64,000 bases of DNA from NCBI GenBank assembly GCA_963814055.1, contig CAWFBJ010000017.1:248001-312000 (forward strand). The letters run 5' to 3'. The position numbers were made by a program, and so were the translations under genes. The notes below the pieces were generated by a model that was given only the letters and a program-made list of their open reading frames with translations, searched no databases and had not been told where the DNA came from. Position 1 is the stretch's first letter. Every line of letters begins with the position of its first letter. The DNA is from AWTP1-13 sp963814055 (lineage in GTDB: Bacteria > Pseudomonadota > Alphaproteobacteria > Rhizobiales > Hyphomicrobiaceae). Positions 1 through 9,334 of this stretch are shown in pieces.

Positions 1-1
1 C

Positions 2-811
2 GTCATTCTCACGGGCCACACGCACGATGCGCTGCCGGCGCCGATGCAGGTGGGGCAGACCCTTCTCATCGCCTCGGGCTCGAATGGCAAGTTCATCTCG
101 CGCCTCGATCTGGAAGTCGTGAGCGGCAAGGTAAAAGGGTTCTCCTACGCCCTGATTCCGATCCTTGCCGATGCGATTGCGCCCGATCCGGCGGTGGCGC
201 AGATGATTGCCGGCATTCGCGCGCCGCATGAGGCGATGCTGTCTACGGAACTGGGACGCACCGAAGGATTGCTCTATCGGCGCGGCACCTTCTCGGGCAC
301 GTTCGACGACCTCATCTGCGATGCCGTCATGGCGCAGCGCGACGCCGAGATCGCATTCTCGCCGGGCTTTCGCTGGGGGCCTACGCTCTTGCCGGGGCAG
401 CCGATCACTTGGGAAGATGTCTACAACGCCACCGCGATTACCTATCCGGCGGTGTACCGCACTGCGATGAATGGAGCGGCCATCAAGGCGACGCTGGAAG
501 GCGTTGCCGACAATCTGTTCTACCCCGATCCCTATCTCCAGCAGGGCGGCGACATGGTGCGTGTCGGGGGCATGGGCTTTACGGTCCATGTCGACGGCGT
601 GTTGGGCCAGCGGATCAGCAATATGCACCTGCTCAAATCGGGGGCGGCGATTGAGGCAGAGAAGGACTATGTGGTTGCCGGTTGGGCCTCGATCAACGAG
701 GATACGCAGGGACCTCCGATCTGGGATGTCGTGGCGGCGCATGTGAGGGGCCATGCAGTAGTGCCGCCTCAGTCGGGACAGACCGTCAAGTTCGTACGGG
801 CGGGCAATTGA
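2..811 (+). CDS. soxB: Thiosulfohydrolase SoxB, C-terminal part (5' end outside window)
   Basis: SoxB is the periplasmic di-manganese enzyme of the Sox complex that hydrolytically releases sulfate from thiosulfate carried on SoxYZ. The open frame enters from the window edge; the first visible residues include GHTHDALP, a metallophosphoesterase metal-binding motif, followed by the 5'-nucleotidase-type C-terminal domain containing GGDMVRVGGM, a SoxB hallmark. About 269 residues are visible, roughly the second half of a protein that is usually near 560 residues. ccdA follows 72 bp downstream. The remaining sox genes would lie to the left of the window. Confidence 0.93.
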   Translation, partial: VILTGHTHDALPAPMQVGQTLLIASGSNGKFISRLDLEVVSGKVKGFSYALIPILADAIAPDPAVAQMIAGIRAPHEAMLSTELGRTEGLLYRRGTFSGTFDDLICDAVMAQRDAEIAFSPGFRWGPTLLPGQPITWEDVYNATAITYPAVYRTAMNGAAIKATLEGVADNLFYPDPYLQQGGDMVRVGGMGFTVHVDGVLGQRISNMHLLKSGAAIEAEKDYVVAGWASINEDTQGPPIWDVVAAHVRGHAVVPPQSGQTVKFVRAGN

Positions 812-883
812 CGGCAGTGCGCCTTGCTGGCTCAGCACCGTGACCTTATCTGAACTCCGCACGGCAGGTGGCGGCAGGAACTG

Positions 884-1681
884 ATGCTGACCCAGGTTTA
901 CATCCATCTCGGCGTGGCGTTTGCGGGCCTTGTGAGCTTTCTGTCGCCCTGCGTGCTGCCGCTCGTGCCACCGTATCTCGGCTATCTCGGCGGCACGACC
1001 ATCGAGCAGATGGGCAACAAGGATGAAATCGACCCTGCTCTGTGGCGCCGTGTCGTTCTTGCGTCCGTCTTTTTCGTGTTGGGGTTCACCACGGTCTTCG
1101 TAGGCTTCGGCGCCGGTGCGTCGGTGTTCGGTCAGTGGATCCAGGCGCACAAGAACCAGCTCGCGGTCGTGGCCGGTCTCGTCATCATCGTTTTCGGTCT
1201 GCATTTTTTGGGCGTGCTGCGTGTGCCCATGCTCTATCGGGAGGTGCGCATCCACACCAATCGGCGGGGCGCCAGTTTTGCGGGAGCCTATGTCATGGGT
1301 CTCGCTTTTGCGTTCGGCTGGACGCCGTGCATCGGTCCGGTGCTGGCGACTGTGCTGACGCTGGCGGCGAACGAGGCGAGCCTCGGAGCGGGCGTGCGGC
1401 TGTTGTTTGTCTATTCGCTCGGTCTCGGCATTCCATTCATCCTGGCCGCGGTTGCCATCGGTCCCTTCCTGGGATTTCTCAAACGCTTCCGGCAGCATCT
1501 CGGCCGCGTCGAGATGGCGATGGGCGTGCTTCTCATTTTGACGGGTATCTTGATCCTCACGGGCGGACTCAACTGGTTTGGCACCTGGATGATCGAGAAC
1601 GTGCCGGCGCTGGCGCGGATCGAGGAGTTCTTCACGCCGAAGCAATTGCAGACCGACATTCTCAAGGAAGGGCTGAAATGA
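884..1681 (+). CDS. ccdA: CcdA/SoxV-type cytochrome c biogenesis membrane protein
   Basis: This 265-residue polytopic inner-membrane protein belongs to the CcdA/DsbD transmembrane family, which carries electrons from cytoplasmic thioredoxin to periplasmic thiol proteins. The two redox cysteines sit in the expected contexts, LSPCVLPLVPPYLG near residue 22 and GWTPCIGP near residue 147, with about six hydrophobic helices. Its place just after soxB suggests a SoxV-like role in keeping Sox proteins reduced, but a general cytochrome c maturation role is equally possible from sequence. The stop overlaps the thiD start (ATGA), so the two genes are probably translationally coupled. Confidence 0.93.
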   Translation: MLTQVYIHLGVAFAGLVSFLSPCVLPLVPPYLGYLGGTTIEQMGNKDEIDPALWRRVVLASVFFVLGFTTVFVGFGAGASVFGQWIQAHKNQLAVVAGLVIIVFGLHFLGVLRVPMLYREVRIHTNRRGASFAGAYVMGLAFAFGWTPCIGPVLATVLTLAANEASLGAGVRLLFVYSLGLGIPFILAAVAIGPFLGFLKRFRQHLGRVEMAMGVLLILTGILILTGGLNWFGTWMIENVPALARIEEFFTPKQLQTDILKEGLK

Positions 1682-2523
1682 CGACGGCGGGGGTGTCTGC
1701 GGCGCCAACGGCGATCGCGCTGACAATTGCCGGATCGGACAGCTCCGGTGGTGCCGGTATTCAGGCCGACCTGAAAACGTTCTCCGCCTTCGGCGTCTAC
1801 GGCGCTTCGGTCATCACCGCGCTCACTGCGCAAAATACGCTCGGGGTACAGGGCATCGAAACCGTGCCGGCGGCGTTTGTCGCCGAGCAACTGCGCTCCG
1901 TCCTGACGGACCTGGATGTCGGCGCCGTCAAAACCGGAATGCTGGCCAACGCCGAAATTGTGACGGTGGTGGCTTCTGCGCTGCGGTCGGACACCGCGCG
2001 TCCACTGGTTGTCGATCCGGTGATGGTGGCGACGAGCGGCGACGTGCTGCTGGCACCGGAGGCCGTCAAGGCAATCAAAAGGGACCTCTTGCCCCTGGCG
2101 ACCCTGGTTACGCCTAACCTCCCGGAAGCTGCGATCCTGCTCGGAAGCCAGCAGGCTCGCAACGAAGAGGAGATGGTGGCGCAGGGCAAGGCGCTGCTCG
2201 GCGCGACAGGCTGTCATGCGGTGCTGATCAAGGGCGGCCACGGTGTGGGCGCTGACGCAACTGACATACTGGTCGGCAAAGCAGGGGTTGAGCGATTCGT
2301 ACGCCCGCGGGTGGCGACCCCCCATTCGCATGGTACCGGCTGTACCCTTTCGGCCGCCATCGCCGCCCTGTTGTCTCAGGGTGTGGCCCTGCCTGAAGCA
2401 GTTGATCGTGCAAAAACCTATGTCTGGGAGGGGTTGCGGCACGGGCGTGGGCTGGGTATCGGCAAGGGCAGGGGCCCGGTGGACCATCTGTTCGCAATAC
2501 GCGGCAAACAGCCTCCGGCGTGA
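1678..2523 (+). CDS. thiD: Hydroxymethylpyrimidine/phosphomethylpyrimidine kinase ThiD
   Basis: ThiD phosphorylates HMP and HMP-P in thiamine pyrophosphate synthesis. The 281-residue ribokinase-fold protein shows the N-terminal GSDSSGGAGIQADLK substrate loop near residue 17 and the anion-hole/ATP motif HGTGCTLSAAIAA near residue 222. I chose the ATG that overlaps the ccdA stop (ATGA); the frame is open much further upstream, but that part runs through ccdA and is not coding. Pairing with ccdA has no obvious functional logic and probably reflects operon packing. Confidence 0.95.
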   Translation: MTTAGVSAAPTAIALTIAGSDSSGGAGIQADLKTFSAFGVYGASVITALTAQNTLGVQGIETVPAAFVAEQLRSVLTDLDVGAVKTGMLANAEIVTVVASALRSDTARPLVVDPVMVATSGDVLLAPEAVKAIKRDLLPLATLVTPNLPEAAILLGSQQARNEEEMVAQGKALLGATGCHAVLIKGGHGVGADATDILVGKAGVERFVRPRVATPHSHGTGCTLSAAIAALLSQGVALPEAVDRAKTYVWEGLRHGRGLGIGKGRGPVDHLFAIRGKQPPA

Positions 2524-2714
2524 AGTGGGGACCTGTTGCTTGGCGTTATCGCAACACTCTTGCCGTGTCCGAGGCAGTCTTGGAAAAAAGACTTTGCTGC
2601 TTGTCTTCAAATCTGCATCAATCGCCGCGCATAAGGGCCGACGGCACCTCCGTATCCGCGGAGGTTTATTCTCTGCGCGTTTCGCCGAACGCTGGAAGTT
2701 TCCTGGGGTTTGGA

Positions 2715-3185
2715 ATGAAAACGTTCGCTAGGATTGCCGTTGTCTCCCTGCTCGGAGCGATATGCTCCTGGGCCGCTTTGGCCGAACCGATTGCCGATCT
2801 CGCCGGTTTTTGGAGCGGAAACGGGGCCGTCACATTGGCAAGCGGCAACACCGAGCGCGTGAAATGCCAGGTGTTTTACAAGACCGAAAGCACGACCCAA
2901 CTCCGGCAGACCCTTCGCTGCGCCAGCGCGGACTACACCATCAACGCGACCGCCGATCTGCAGGTCAAGGGAAACCAGGTGACCGGCAGTTGGGAGGAGA
3001 AGACCTATTCCGCCAAGGGCGAGGTGACCGGGCGCTACAGCGGCGAGGGCTTTGCCCTGATGATCAAGGGAGCGAACTTCACCGCGTCGATGAATGTCGC
3101 TCTGTCGGCGTGCAAGCAGTCCATCAACATCACGCCGAAGGGTCTGGACGTCACCAAGGTGACTATCGGCCTCGCCAAGTGCTAG
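2715..3185 (+). CDS. Secreted protein of unknown function
   Basis: A 156-residue protein with a clear Sec signal peptide (MKTFARIAVVSLLGAI, ending near ALAEP at residue 24). The mature part begins IADLAGFWSGNGAVTL and is predicted to be beta-rich, with three cysteines. I do not recognise a named family. The ATG at 2715 gives an ideal signal peptide; the frame is open upstream to 2520 but that stretch has no signal-like or conserved character. It lies 191 bp after thiD, and a strong terminator hairpin lies about 210 bp after its stop. Confidence 0.75.
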   Translation: MKTFARIAVVSLLGAICSWAALAEPIADLAGFWSGNGAVTLASGNTERVKCQVFYKTESTTQLRQTLRCASADYTINATADLQVKGNQVTGSWEEKTYSAKGEVTGRYSGEGFALMIKGANFTASMNVALSACKQSINITPKGLDVTKVTIGLAKC

Positions 3186-3525
3186 CCACCGCGCTGCGAT
3201 GTGGCGCCTAGGCCACTGCAGTTGCTTGATCGCATCTGGCATGTTGTCGACCCGCCCAAAGTTTGGGACAACAATAATCGGGGAAGCCTGCACGGGTGGG
3301 TGCTGCATATTTCGGGGGAAATTTGCCGCCGGATCGCCGGTGCCGGGTTTCGGGGGGTGAGCGGATCCTCACATCCAGGGATGGTTCCGCTCCAGAGGAA
3401 ACCGGTCCGGTCCCGCCGGACCGGTTTTCTTTTGCAGCAAGTGTTTCGCTAAAGAGCCTGTTGCTTGACAGGTAGCGATTGCAGGCGCTGTGGTGCCATC
3501 ACGAATTTATTGTAAGGAGGTCGCG
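3186..3525. other. Intergenic region with terminator
   Basis: 340 bp between the secreted-protein gene and the threonine dehydratase gene, both on the plus strand. Apart from the strong hairpin at 3399-3432 and the ribosome binding site of the next gene near 3514-3520, I see no gene in it. The dehydratase promoter should lie between the hairpin and 3510. Confidence 0.6.
3399..3432 (+). terminator. Rho-independent terminator
   Basis: A perfect 12-bp stem (3399-3410 with 3416-3427) closes a 5-base loop and is followed by a T-rich run, TTTTCTTTT. It reads best on the plus strand and would end transcription coming from the thiD/secreted-protein side before the dehydratase promoter. Confidence 0.85.
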
Positions 3526-4518
3526 ATGGCTAAGCCTCTGCCGACCTACAACGACGTGTTGGCGGCGCGCCATCGCCTTGGTTCGCTTTCTTGTCTCACG
3601 CCGCTGATCGAGCATCCCGTGCTGAATGCGGCCGCCGGCGCTCGCGTCCTCCTCAAGGCCGAAAATCTGCAGCGTGTCGGCGCCTTCAAGTTCCGCGGTG
3701 CCTACAACAAGATCGCCCAGATAAGCGGTGACACGTATCCAGGGGGCGTGGTGGCCTGTTCGTCCGGCAACCATGCGCAGGGCGTGGCCGCAGCCGCCAC
3801 GCTGCGCGGTCTCAAATCGGTCATTGTGATGCCGGCTGACGCGCCGCGCCTCAAGATCGAGCGCACCAAGGCGTTCGGCGGCGAAGTCGTCGTGTACAAT
3901 CGCGTGACGGAGGACCGTGACGCGATTGCGCGCGAGATTTGCGAGGCGCGCAACGCCGCATATGTCCACCCGTTCGACGATCCCGACGTTATTGCCGGTC
4001 AGGGAACCGTCGGGCTCGAGATGATGGAGCAGGCGGCCGCTCTCGGCGCGATCCCGGATATCGTTATGGTCGGCGCCTCGGGAGGCGGACTGATCGGCGG
4101 TGTTTCTCTTGCCGTGAAGGAGAAGAGCCCGGCGACCGAGATCTGGAGCGTGGAGCCGGCTGGATTCGACGATCTCGCGCGGTCTTTGCGGAACGGCACC
4201 CGCGAAAGGAACACGGCCCTCTCGGGATCCATCTGTGACGCCCTGCTGGCGGCGACGCCCGGAGAGCTTACTTTCGAGATGGCCAAGAAGTATCTTGCGG
4301 GCGGACTTTCCGTCACCGACGAGGAAGCAAAGGCTGCGGTCAGATTTGCCTTCCGTGAATTGAAGCTCGTGGTCGAGCCGGGCGGCGCGGTATCGCTGGC
4401 GGCAATTCTTGCGAGGAAGCTGCCGATCGAAGGCAAGACGGTGGCCGCGGTGCTGTCGGGCGGCAACGTCGATCCCTCCGTGTTTGCGGACATCATCGCT
4501 GATAAGCGCGCGGCATGA
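3526..4518 (+). CDS. Threonine/serine dehydratase (PLP-dependent)
   Basis: A fold-type II PLP enzyme of 330 residues that would deaminate threonine (or serine) to 2-oxobutyrate (or pyruvate). The PLP lysine is in FKFRGAYN near residue 55, the phosphate-binding glycine loop is SGGGLIGG near residue 184, and SSGNHAQGVA is present. There is no C-terminal ACT regulatory domain, so it resembles the short catabolic or biodegradative type rather than feedback-regulated IlvA; serine racemase-like activity cannot be excluded. The start is fixed by a near-perfect Shine-Dalgarno AAGGAGG five bases upstream. Its end overlaps the following MFS gene (ATGA). Confidence 0.9.
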   Translation: MAKPLPTYNDVLAARHRLGSLSCLTPLIEHPVLNAAAGARVLLKAENLQRVGAFKFRGAYNKIAQISGDTYPGGVVACSSGNHAQGVAAAATLRGLKSVIVMPADAPRLKIERTKAFGGEVVVYNRVTEDRDAIAREICEARNAAYVHPFDDPDVIAGQGTVGLEMMEQAAALGAIPDIVMVGASGGGLIGGVSLAVKEKSPATEIWSVEPAGFDDLARSLRNGTRERNTALSGSICDALLAATPGELTFEMAKKYLAGGLSVTDEEAKAAVRFAFRELKLVVEPGGAVSLAAILARKLPIEGKTVAAVLSGGNVDPSVFADIIADKRAA

Positions 4519-5726
4519 TCGAGCCGGATGCGCGGCGTGAGCGCCGCAATTTCGGTGTTCGCGTATCGATACTGTTTGCCGCGATCTTCGTCGTCGCCGG
4601 CACCAATCTCCCGTATCTGCCCGTGTGGCTCGATTGGAAGGGCTTGGGAGCCCGCGAGATTGCCATCATCACGGCGACGCCGCTGTTCATCCGGGTGCTG
4701 GTGACGCCGGCGATCGCGTTTGCCGCAGACCGGGCGGGTGACCATCGGCGCTTTCTCGTCGTGCTGTCCTGGTGCGGTCTCACGGCGCTGGTCGTGCTGT
4801 CGCAGTCGTCGGGTTTCTGGCCGATCCTGATATGTACCGTGGCCTTCGCCCTGGCCTGGACCACGATCATGCCGCTGACCGAGACCGTGGCGTTGAGCGG
4901 CGTCAAAGTGGCGGGGCTCGACTATGGCCGCATGCGCCTATGGGGATCGCTCAGCTTTGTTGCCGCCAGCCTCGGGGGCGGCTGGGTCGTGGGGCACTAC
5001 GGAGCGGCCTCGGCCATCTGGCTGGTGGTGGGTGGGGGCGTGCTCACGACGGTGGCCGCACACACACTCGCCCCGCCGATAGGGCTCGGCCGCCTGAAGG
5101 CAGCGACCAGCCCGCCACGCCTGCGCATGTCTGACGCTGTGAGCTTGCTGTATTCGCGACTGTTTCTGATTTTTCTCCTCGCCACGGGCGCGACGCAGGC
5201 CGCGCATGCCATGTTTTACACCTTTGGCACGCTCCACTGGGCCGGCCAAGGCCTGTCGGCGGATTGGCTCGGCGCTCTCTGGGCCATCGGAGTTATTGCC
5301 GAGATTGCGCTCTTCATCTTCTCGGCTGCAATCGTGAGATGGTTCGGCGCTGCCGAACTGATCGTCATTGCCGGCGCAGCGGCGGTGATTCGTTGGCTGG
5401 CCATGGGTTTCGACCCGCCCCTTGCCGCCCTGGTTCCCCTGCAGGTCCTGCACGGACTGACATTCGGCGCGGCGCACGTCGGTGCCATCCATTTCATGGC
5501 GAAAGCCGTGCCGGAAGCACAAACCGGTACGTCGCAGGCGGTCTATGCGTCCGTGACGGGCGGGATCGCCATGGGCAGCGCTATGCTGGCCGCAGGTCCG
5601 CTGTATGCGACCTATGCCGGCCAGGGATACTGGGCCATGGCGGCCATCGCCGCAGTCGGATTTGCGGCCAGCCTGCTGCTGCCCGGAGCCTATCGTCGCG
5701 CCGCGGCCGGTCAGCCCCAAAGCTGA
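4515..5726 (+). CDS. MFS transporter, HcaT/PPP-like
   Basis: A 403-residue 12-helix major facilitator. The short N-terminal hydrophilic segment followed by FAAIFVVAGTNLPYLPVW and the WGSLSFVAASLGGGWVVG helix resemble the 3-phenylpropionate/nucleoside:H+ symporter group (MFS_1-like). Substrate is unknown. It is translationally coupled to the dehydratase (ATGA overlap) and converges on the dipeptide epimerase gene with a 16-bp 3' overlap, so uptake of an amino acid or peptide-derived compound is a reasonable but unproven guess. Confidence 0.85.
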   Translation: MIEPDARRERRNFGVRVSILFAAIFVVAGTNLPYLPVWLDWKGLGAREIAIITATPLFIRVLVTPAIAFAADRAGDHRRFLVVLSWCGLTALVVLSQSSGFWPILICTVAFALAWTTIMPLTETVALSGVKVAGLDYGRMRLWGSLSFVAASLGGGWVVGHYGAASAIWLVVGGGVLTTVAAHTLAPPIGLGRLKAATSPPRLRMSDAVSLLYSRLFLIFLLATGATQAAHAMFYTFGTLHWAGQGLSADWLGALWAIGVIAEIALFIFSAAIVRWFGAAELIVIAGAAAVIRWLAMGFDPPLAALVPLQVLHGLTFGAAHVGAIHFMAKAVPEAQTGTSQAVYASVTGGIAMGSAMLAAGPLYATYAGQGYWAMAAIAAVGFAASLLLPGAYRRAAAGQPQS

Positions 5727-6691
5727 GATGGGGCGGGATGCAGGAGCCCGCCCTTGTAGCGCAGGGACGGCTCGCGGTCGCGTGCGAGGAGCAGGGGACC
5801 GTCCAGGTCGACCCAGTCGGCCCCCTGTGCCAGAAGCACAGCCGGGGCCATGGAGAGCGACGTCGCCACCATGCATCCGACCATGATCTTGAGGCCCGAA
5901 GCGCGGGCCGCCTCGGCAAGAGCGAACGCCTCGGTCAATCCGCCGGCCTTGTCGAGCTTGATGTTGACGGCATCGTAGCGCCCGCGGAGCCGCTCCAGGT
6001 CGCTGCGCGTATGCAACGATTCATCGGCACACACCGGGACTTCACGGCGGACTTGGTCCAGCGCGGCATCCTGGCCTGCGGGGAGCGGCTGCTCGATGAG
6101 CTCGAACCCGGCTTCGGCGGCAGTGGCCATGAGGTCCGGCAGCATTGCAGGCGTCCAGGCCTCGTTGGCGTCGGCAATCAGCCGTGCCTGTGAGCATGCC
6201 GCGCGTATCTGGCGCATGCGGTCGGCATCGCCCTCGCCGCCCAGCTTGATCTTCAGCAGCGGCATCGTCTGCGCCGCATGGGCCGCCTTGACGGCCATGT
6301 TGCCAGGAGTGTCGAGGCTGATGGTGTAGGCGGTGGTCAAGGCGTCGAGGCGCTGCAGGCCGGCAAGCACCGCAACGCTGATTCCTGAACGCTTGGCTTC
6401 ATAATCCCAGAGGGCACAGTCGAGCGCGTTGCGCGCGGCGCCCGCGGGCATCTGGTCCAGAAGGGCAGTTCTGGTCGTCACATTGGGCTGTGCGAAGAGT
6501 GCCGTTCGCACGCTCTCGACGGTCTCGCCATAGCGCGCGTACGGCACGCACTCCCCGCGGCCCACGACGGCGCCATCGCTGACCTGCACAACAACGACGA
6601 TCGCTTCCCGCTTTGCGCCGCGCGCGATGACGAACTCGCCTGCGATCGGCCAGGTCTCGACGCCAACTTCAACCGTGAGCGAAGCGGGCAT
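5711..6691 (-). CDS. Dipeptide epimerase (L-Ala-D/L-Glu epimerase type, enolase superfamily)
   Basis: A 326-residue muconate-lactonizing-type enolase superfamily member. It has the catalytic lysine motif LLKIKLGG near residue 146, metal ligands in LIADANEAW, IEQPLP and CADESLH, and the second lysine in VNIKLDKAGG. This arrangement matches L-Ala-D/L-Glu epimerases that recycle murein peptides, though other dipeptide specificities occur in the family. I chose the ATG at 6691 rather than the TTG at 6706. The gene begins 19 bp after the coiled-coil gene ends, so the two are probably co-transcribed. Confidence 0.88.
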   Translation of the reverse strand: MPASLTVEVGVETWPIAGEFVIARGAKREAIVVVVQVSDGAVVGRGECVPYARYGETVESVRTALFAQPNVTTRTALLDQMPAGAARNALDCALWDYEAKRSGISVAVLAGLQRLDALTTAYTISLDTPGNMAVKAAHAAQTMPLLKIKLGGEGDADRMRQIRAACSQARLIADANEAWTPAMLPDLMATAAEAGFELIEQPLPAGQDAALDQVRREVPVCADESLHTRSDLERLRGRYDAVNIKLDKAGGLTEAFALAEAARASGLKIMVGCMVATSLSMAPAVLLAQGADWVDLDGPLLLARDREPSLRYKGGLLHPAPSQLWG

Positions 6692-6709
6692 GGGAGGGTG
6701 CCGCAATCG

Positions 6710-9334
6710 TCAGCGCAACCGCCCGCTCGCGTGCGCAAGGAAAAGATACACACGGCCACTGTCGGAAATGAGATGGTTGTGCACGCCGCGCCCCGCGGGG
6801 TCTTTCTGTTCGATGTCGCGAATGAGCCATTCGAAATCGACCAGGAAGCGATCGACGACGCGGCGGAAGTCGATGTCGGTCTTGTAGCGGGCGCTGATCT
6901 CGTCGAACAATGCCCGGCCGTCATTGGTATAGATGCTGCGTACCATGATGCCGCGCTGACCGGCGCGAAAGCGAGACCAGATGGCCGAGGCCGTTGTGGG
7001 GTCGAGCGCCCGGGCGATGCTGGCGATATTGATTGCACTGTCTTCGCGCGAGGCGCGGGCGAGGAGATCGCCGAGCGACCAGCGATCGGTGCTGTCGATT
7101 GAGACAGGAAGCTGTTGGTCGTTGCGCTGAGCCGAGAACGCCGCGGTGAGCGACAAGGAAGCGGCGGCAGTCATGGGCGCGGGCGGTGTTACGTCCCGGC
7201 GCTCGCGCGCGGACAGGCTCGACAGCTGCTCTAGCGCGCGCAACTGGTCGCTGAGCGCGTGGCGCATGTTCTCAGCACTTTCCCGCGCGATCCCGGGAAG
7301 GCGCTCCGACTCGGCCCGAATGCGCTCCTGCTCGATCTGGAGGTCCGCGGCGGCGCGGGCAGCCCGCGCCTTCAGCTCCTCCGACGTATCGCTGAATCGG
7401 CTGGCCATGGCACCCAGGTGATGCGTGACCTCTTGCGATACACCGGAAATCTTCGACCGCATGTCTTCGAGCGCGCGCGCGGCTTGAGCGTCGGTCTGGC
7501 TGCGCAGACGCTCGAGTTCGGCAGCAGCAGCTTGCGTATGAGCGGTGGCACCCTGCGCCATCTGTTGTGTGACTGCGCGCGCCCGGTTCTCGGTGTCTGC
7601 GATCGAGCCTTCCAACGATTGCGAATAGCCGCGCATGACTTCTCCGATCTGGTCGGCCTTGCCTGAAAGCCGCTGCAGGGTGTCGGAAAGCTCGACGTGG
7701 CGCTTCTGCAGGGTGGAATCGATGCGCATGTTGGCGCTCTCGAGCGCGCTCGCGGCATGCACGATGGATTGGCCCTGGTTGTCGAACCGGTTGGCGACCC
7801 CTGACATCTGGCTCAGGAGGTTCTCGGACACGTTCCTGAGCAGGTCGGCCTGGCTGGACAGGCCTTCGATGGCATGCAGCGATTGACGCGAGATGTTGTC
7901 GCTGGAGCGGCGCACGGCATCGAGGCCATGCATCATCGACTCATCGATGTTGTGCGCTTGCTGTCCCAGCGTGTCGGAGAGAGCGCGCACATGGTTTTCC
8001 ATCGCGTAGGTCAGCGCCCGGGCCTTCTCGCTCACCGCGCTGTCGATGGCCACGGTCGAGCGCATCATGGCATCGTCGAAGCGGTTCAGGCGCTCTGCGA
8101 AGGCGGCGTCCAGGGCGCGTGTGCGCTCAACGAGCTGGATATCGAGTGCTTCTGCGCGGCTCGCCAGGGTGGCATCGAGGGCGACCGTGTAGTCGTCGAG
8201 TACCGCCTGCAACTGCTGCGTCCGGCTGGCGAGCGTTGATTCCAGGGTGCCGCTGGCAGTGGAGAGCTGGTTCTCCAGCGCGATCAGATTTTGCCCGGCG
8301 CCCTCGATGATCTTGGCAAGCTTGATCTGCTGTTGGGAGAGCTTGTCGATGAGGGTTGGCACCTCGCTGCCCATGGCCTTGAGCGTCTCGGACACCTTGT
8401 CGGTGGTGCTGACCAGGGCATGCCGCTCACCGGCCAGTTCCTGGATCAGCCCCCGGATCTTGTGCTCGTTTTCGCCGTAGGATTTCTCCAGCGATGCCAC
8501 TTCGTTGTGGACCAGCCCCTCCAGTTCTCCGGCGCGTCCGAGTGCGCGCGAGATGGCTTCGTTCATGAACGAGACCTGGCGGCGCACCGCCTGTCCGAGA
8601 GACGCCGCCGATTGTTCCGCCCCCCGGTCCGGTTCGGCGAGGCGAACGGCGACCTCGGTCATGGCCGAGGACATGAGCTTGAGTTCTTGTGCGCGCCACA
8701 CCAGCATGGCGAGGAACCAGAACAGCGCGATGGGCAGGAAAATCGTGGCCGCCACGATGATCATGTACGGGCTGGCTAGCGCTTCCAGAAAGCTGGTGCG
8801 CGCGATCTCGGGTGACAGCATGGCCCAGGCAAGCAGGCCGCCCACCGCGAGCCATCCGCCGGAGCCTGCAGCTGCCACCATGAACGGACGGTTGGAAGGC
8901 TTCTGCTGCAACGAAAAGATGAGGCCGCCGATCGATGGCGCATCGTCGTTGGCGGCGATGCGCGCACGTGGCGGCGCAGCCGGCCGGCGCTTGGCAGCAC
9001 GCCGCGCTTCGCCTTCCTTGGTAGGCGGTAGCTCCGGAGTGGTGGCGGTGGCCGGTTCCTTCGATGGTTCTTTCGGAGTTTTCTGCTGTGTCGCAGCGCG
9101 CTGATTGGTTGCCAGCGGCGGCAACGGGAGGTCCGGGACCGGTCCCTTTTTTGCGCCGCCCGGCCGAGGAACCATATTGAATGTCGGCAGGACTTTGGCG
9201 GGCTTGGAATCTCCAGGCTGATCGGACGATCCGGCGCTGTTCTTTGGCGCCTCGGCCTCGGCGGAGCGTGCGCCGTCGGCGGGCTCCGTAGGGCGAGGAA
9301 CCGTGTCGCGCTGCGTGTTGCCGTCGTGAGCCAT
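6710..9334 (-). CDS. Large membrane-anchored coiled-coil protein, conserved C-terminal domain
   Basis: An 874-residue protein in four parts: a Pro/Ala-rich, disordered N-terminus of about 130 residues; two membrane segments near residues 151-173 and 190-213; a long coiled coil or apolipoprotein-like helical region (about 220-720) full of Q, S, A and charged residues with repeats such as TLQAVLDDYT; and a compact C-terminal domain ending HASGRLR. Similar long proteins of unknown role are widespread in Hyphomicrobiales. I chose the ATG at 9334, which has a purine-rich stretch upstream; an ATG at 9385 would add 17 residues. Divergent from the Hpt gene. The architecture suggests a structural or polarity role, which is inference. 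Confidence 0.8.
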   Translation of the reverse strand: MAHDGNTQRDTVPRPTEPADGARSAEAEAPKNSAGSSDQPGDSKPAKVLPTFNMVPRPGGAKKGPVPDLPLPPLATNQRAATQQKTPKEPSKEPATATTPELPPTKEGEARRAAKRRPAAPPRARIAANDDAPSIGGLIFSLQQKPSNRPFMVAAAGSGGWLAVGGLLAWAMLSPEIARTSFLEALASPYMIIVAATIFLPIALFWFLAMLVWRAQELKLMSSAMTEVAVRLAEPDRGAEQSAASLGQAVRRQVSFMNEAISRALGRAGELEGLVHNEVASLEKSYGENEHKIRGLIQELAGERHALVSTTDKVSETLKAMGSEVPTLIDKLSQQQIKLAKIIEGAGQNLIALENQLSTASGTLESTLASRTQQLQAVLDDYTVALDATLASRAEALDIQLVERTRALDAAFAERLNRFDDAMMRSTVAIDSAVSEKARALTYAMENHVRALSDTLGQQAHNIDESMMHGLDAVRRSSDNISRQSLHAIEGLSSQADLLRNVSENLLSQMSGVANRFDNQGQSIVHAASALESANMRIDSTLQKRHVELSDTLQRLSGKADQIGEVMRGYSQSLEGSIADTENRARAVTQQMAQGATAHTQAAAAELERLRSQTDAQAARALEDMRSKISGVSQEVTHHLGAMASRFSDTSEELKARAARAAADLQIEQERIRAESERLPGIARESAENMRHALSDQLRALEQLSSLSARERRDVTPPAPMTAAASLSLTAAFSAQRNDQQLPVSIDSTDRWSLGDLLARASREDSAINIASIARALDPTTASAIWSRFRAGQRGIMVRSIYTNDGRALFDEISARYKTDIDFRRVVDRFLVDFEWLIRDIEQKDPAGRGVHNHLISDSGRVYLFLAHASGRLR

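Noticed and set aside
1411..2610. 399-residue antisense frame over ccdA and thiD
   Set aside because: Same reason: both plus-strand genes are clear family members and the antisense product has random-like composition.
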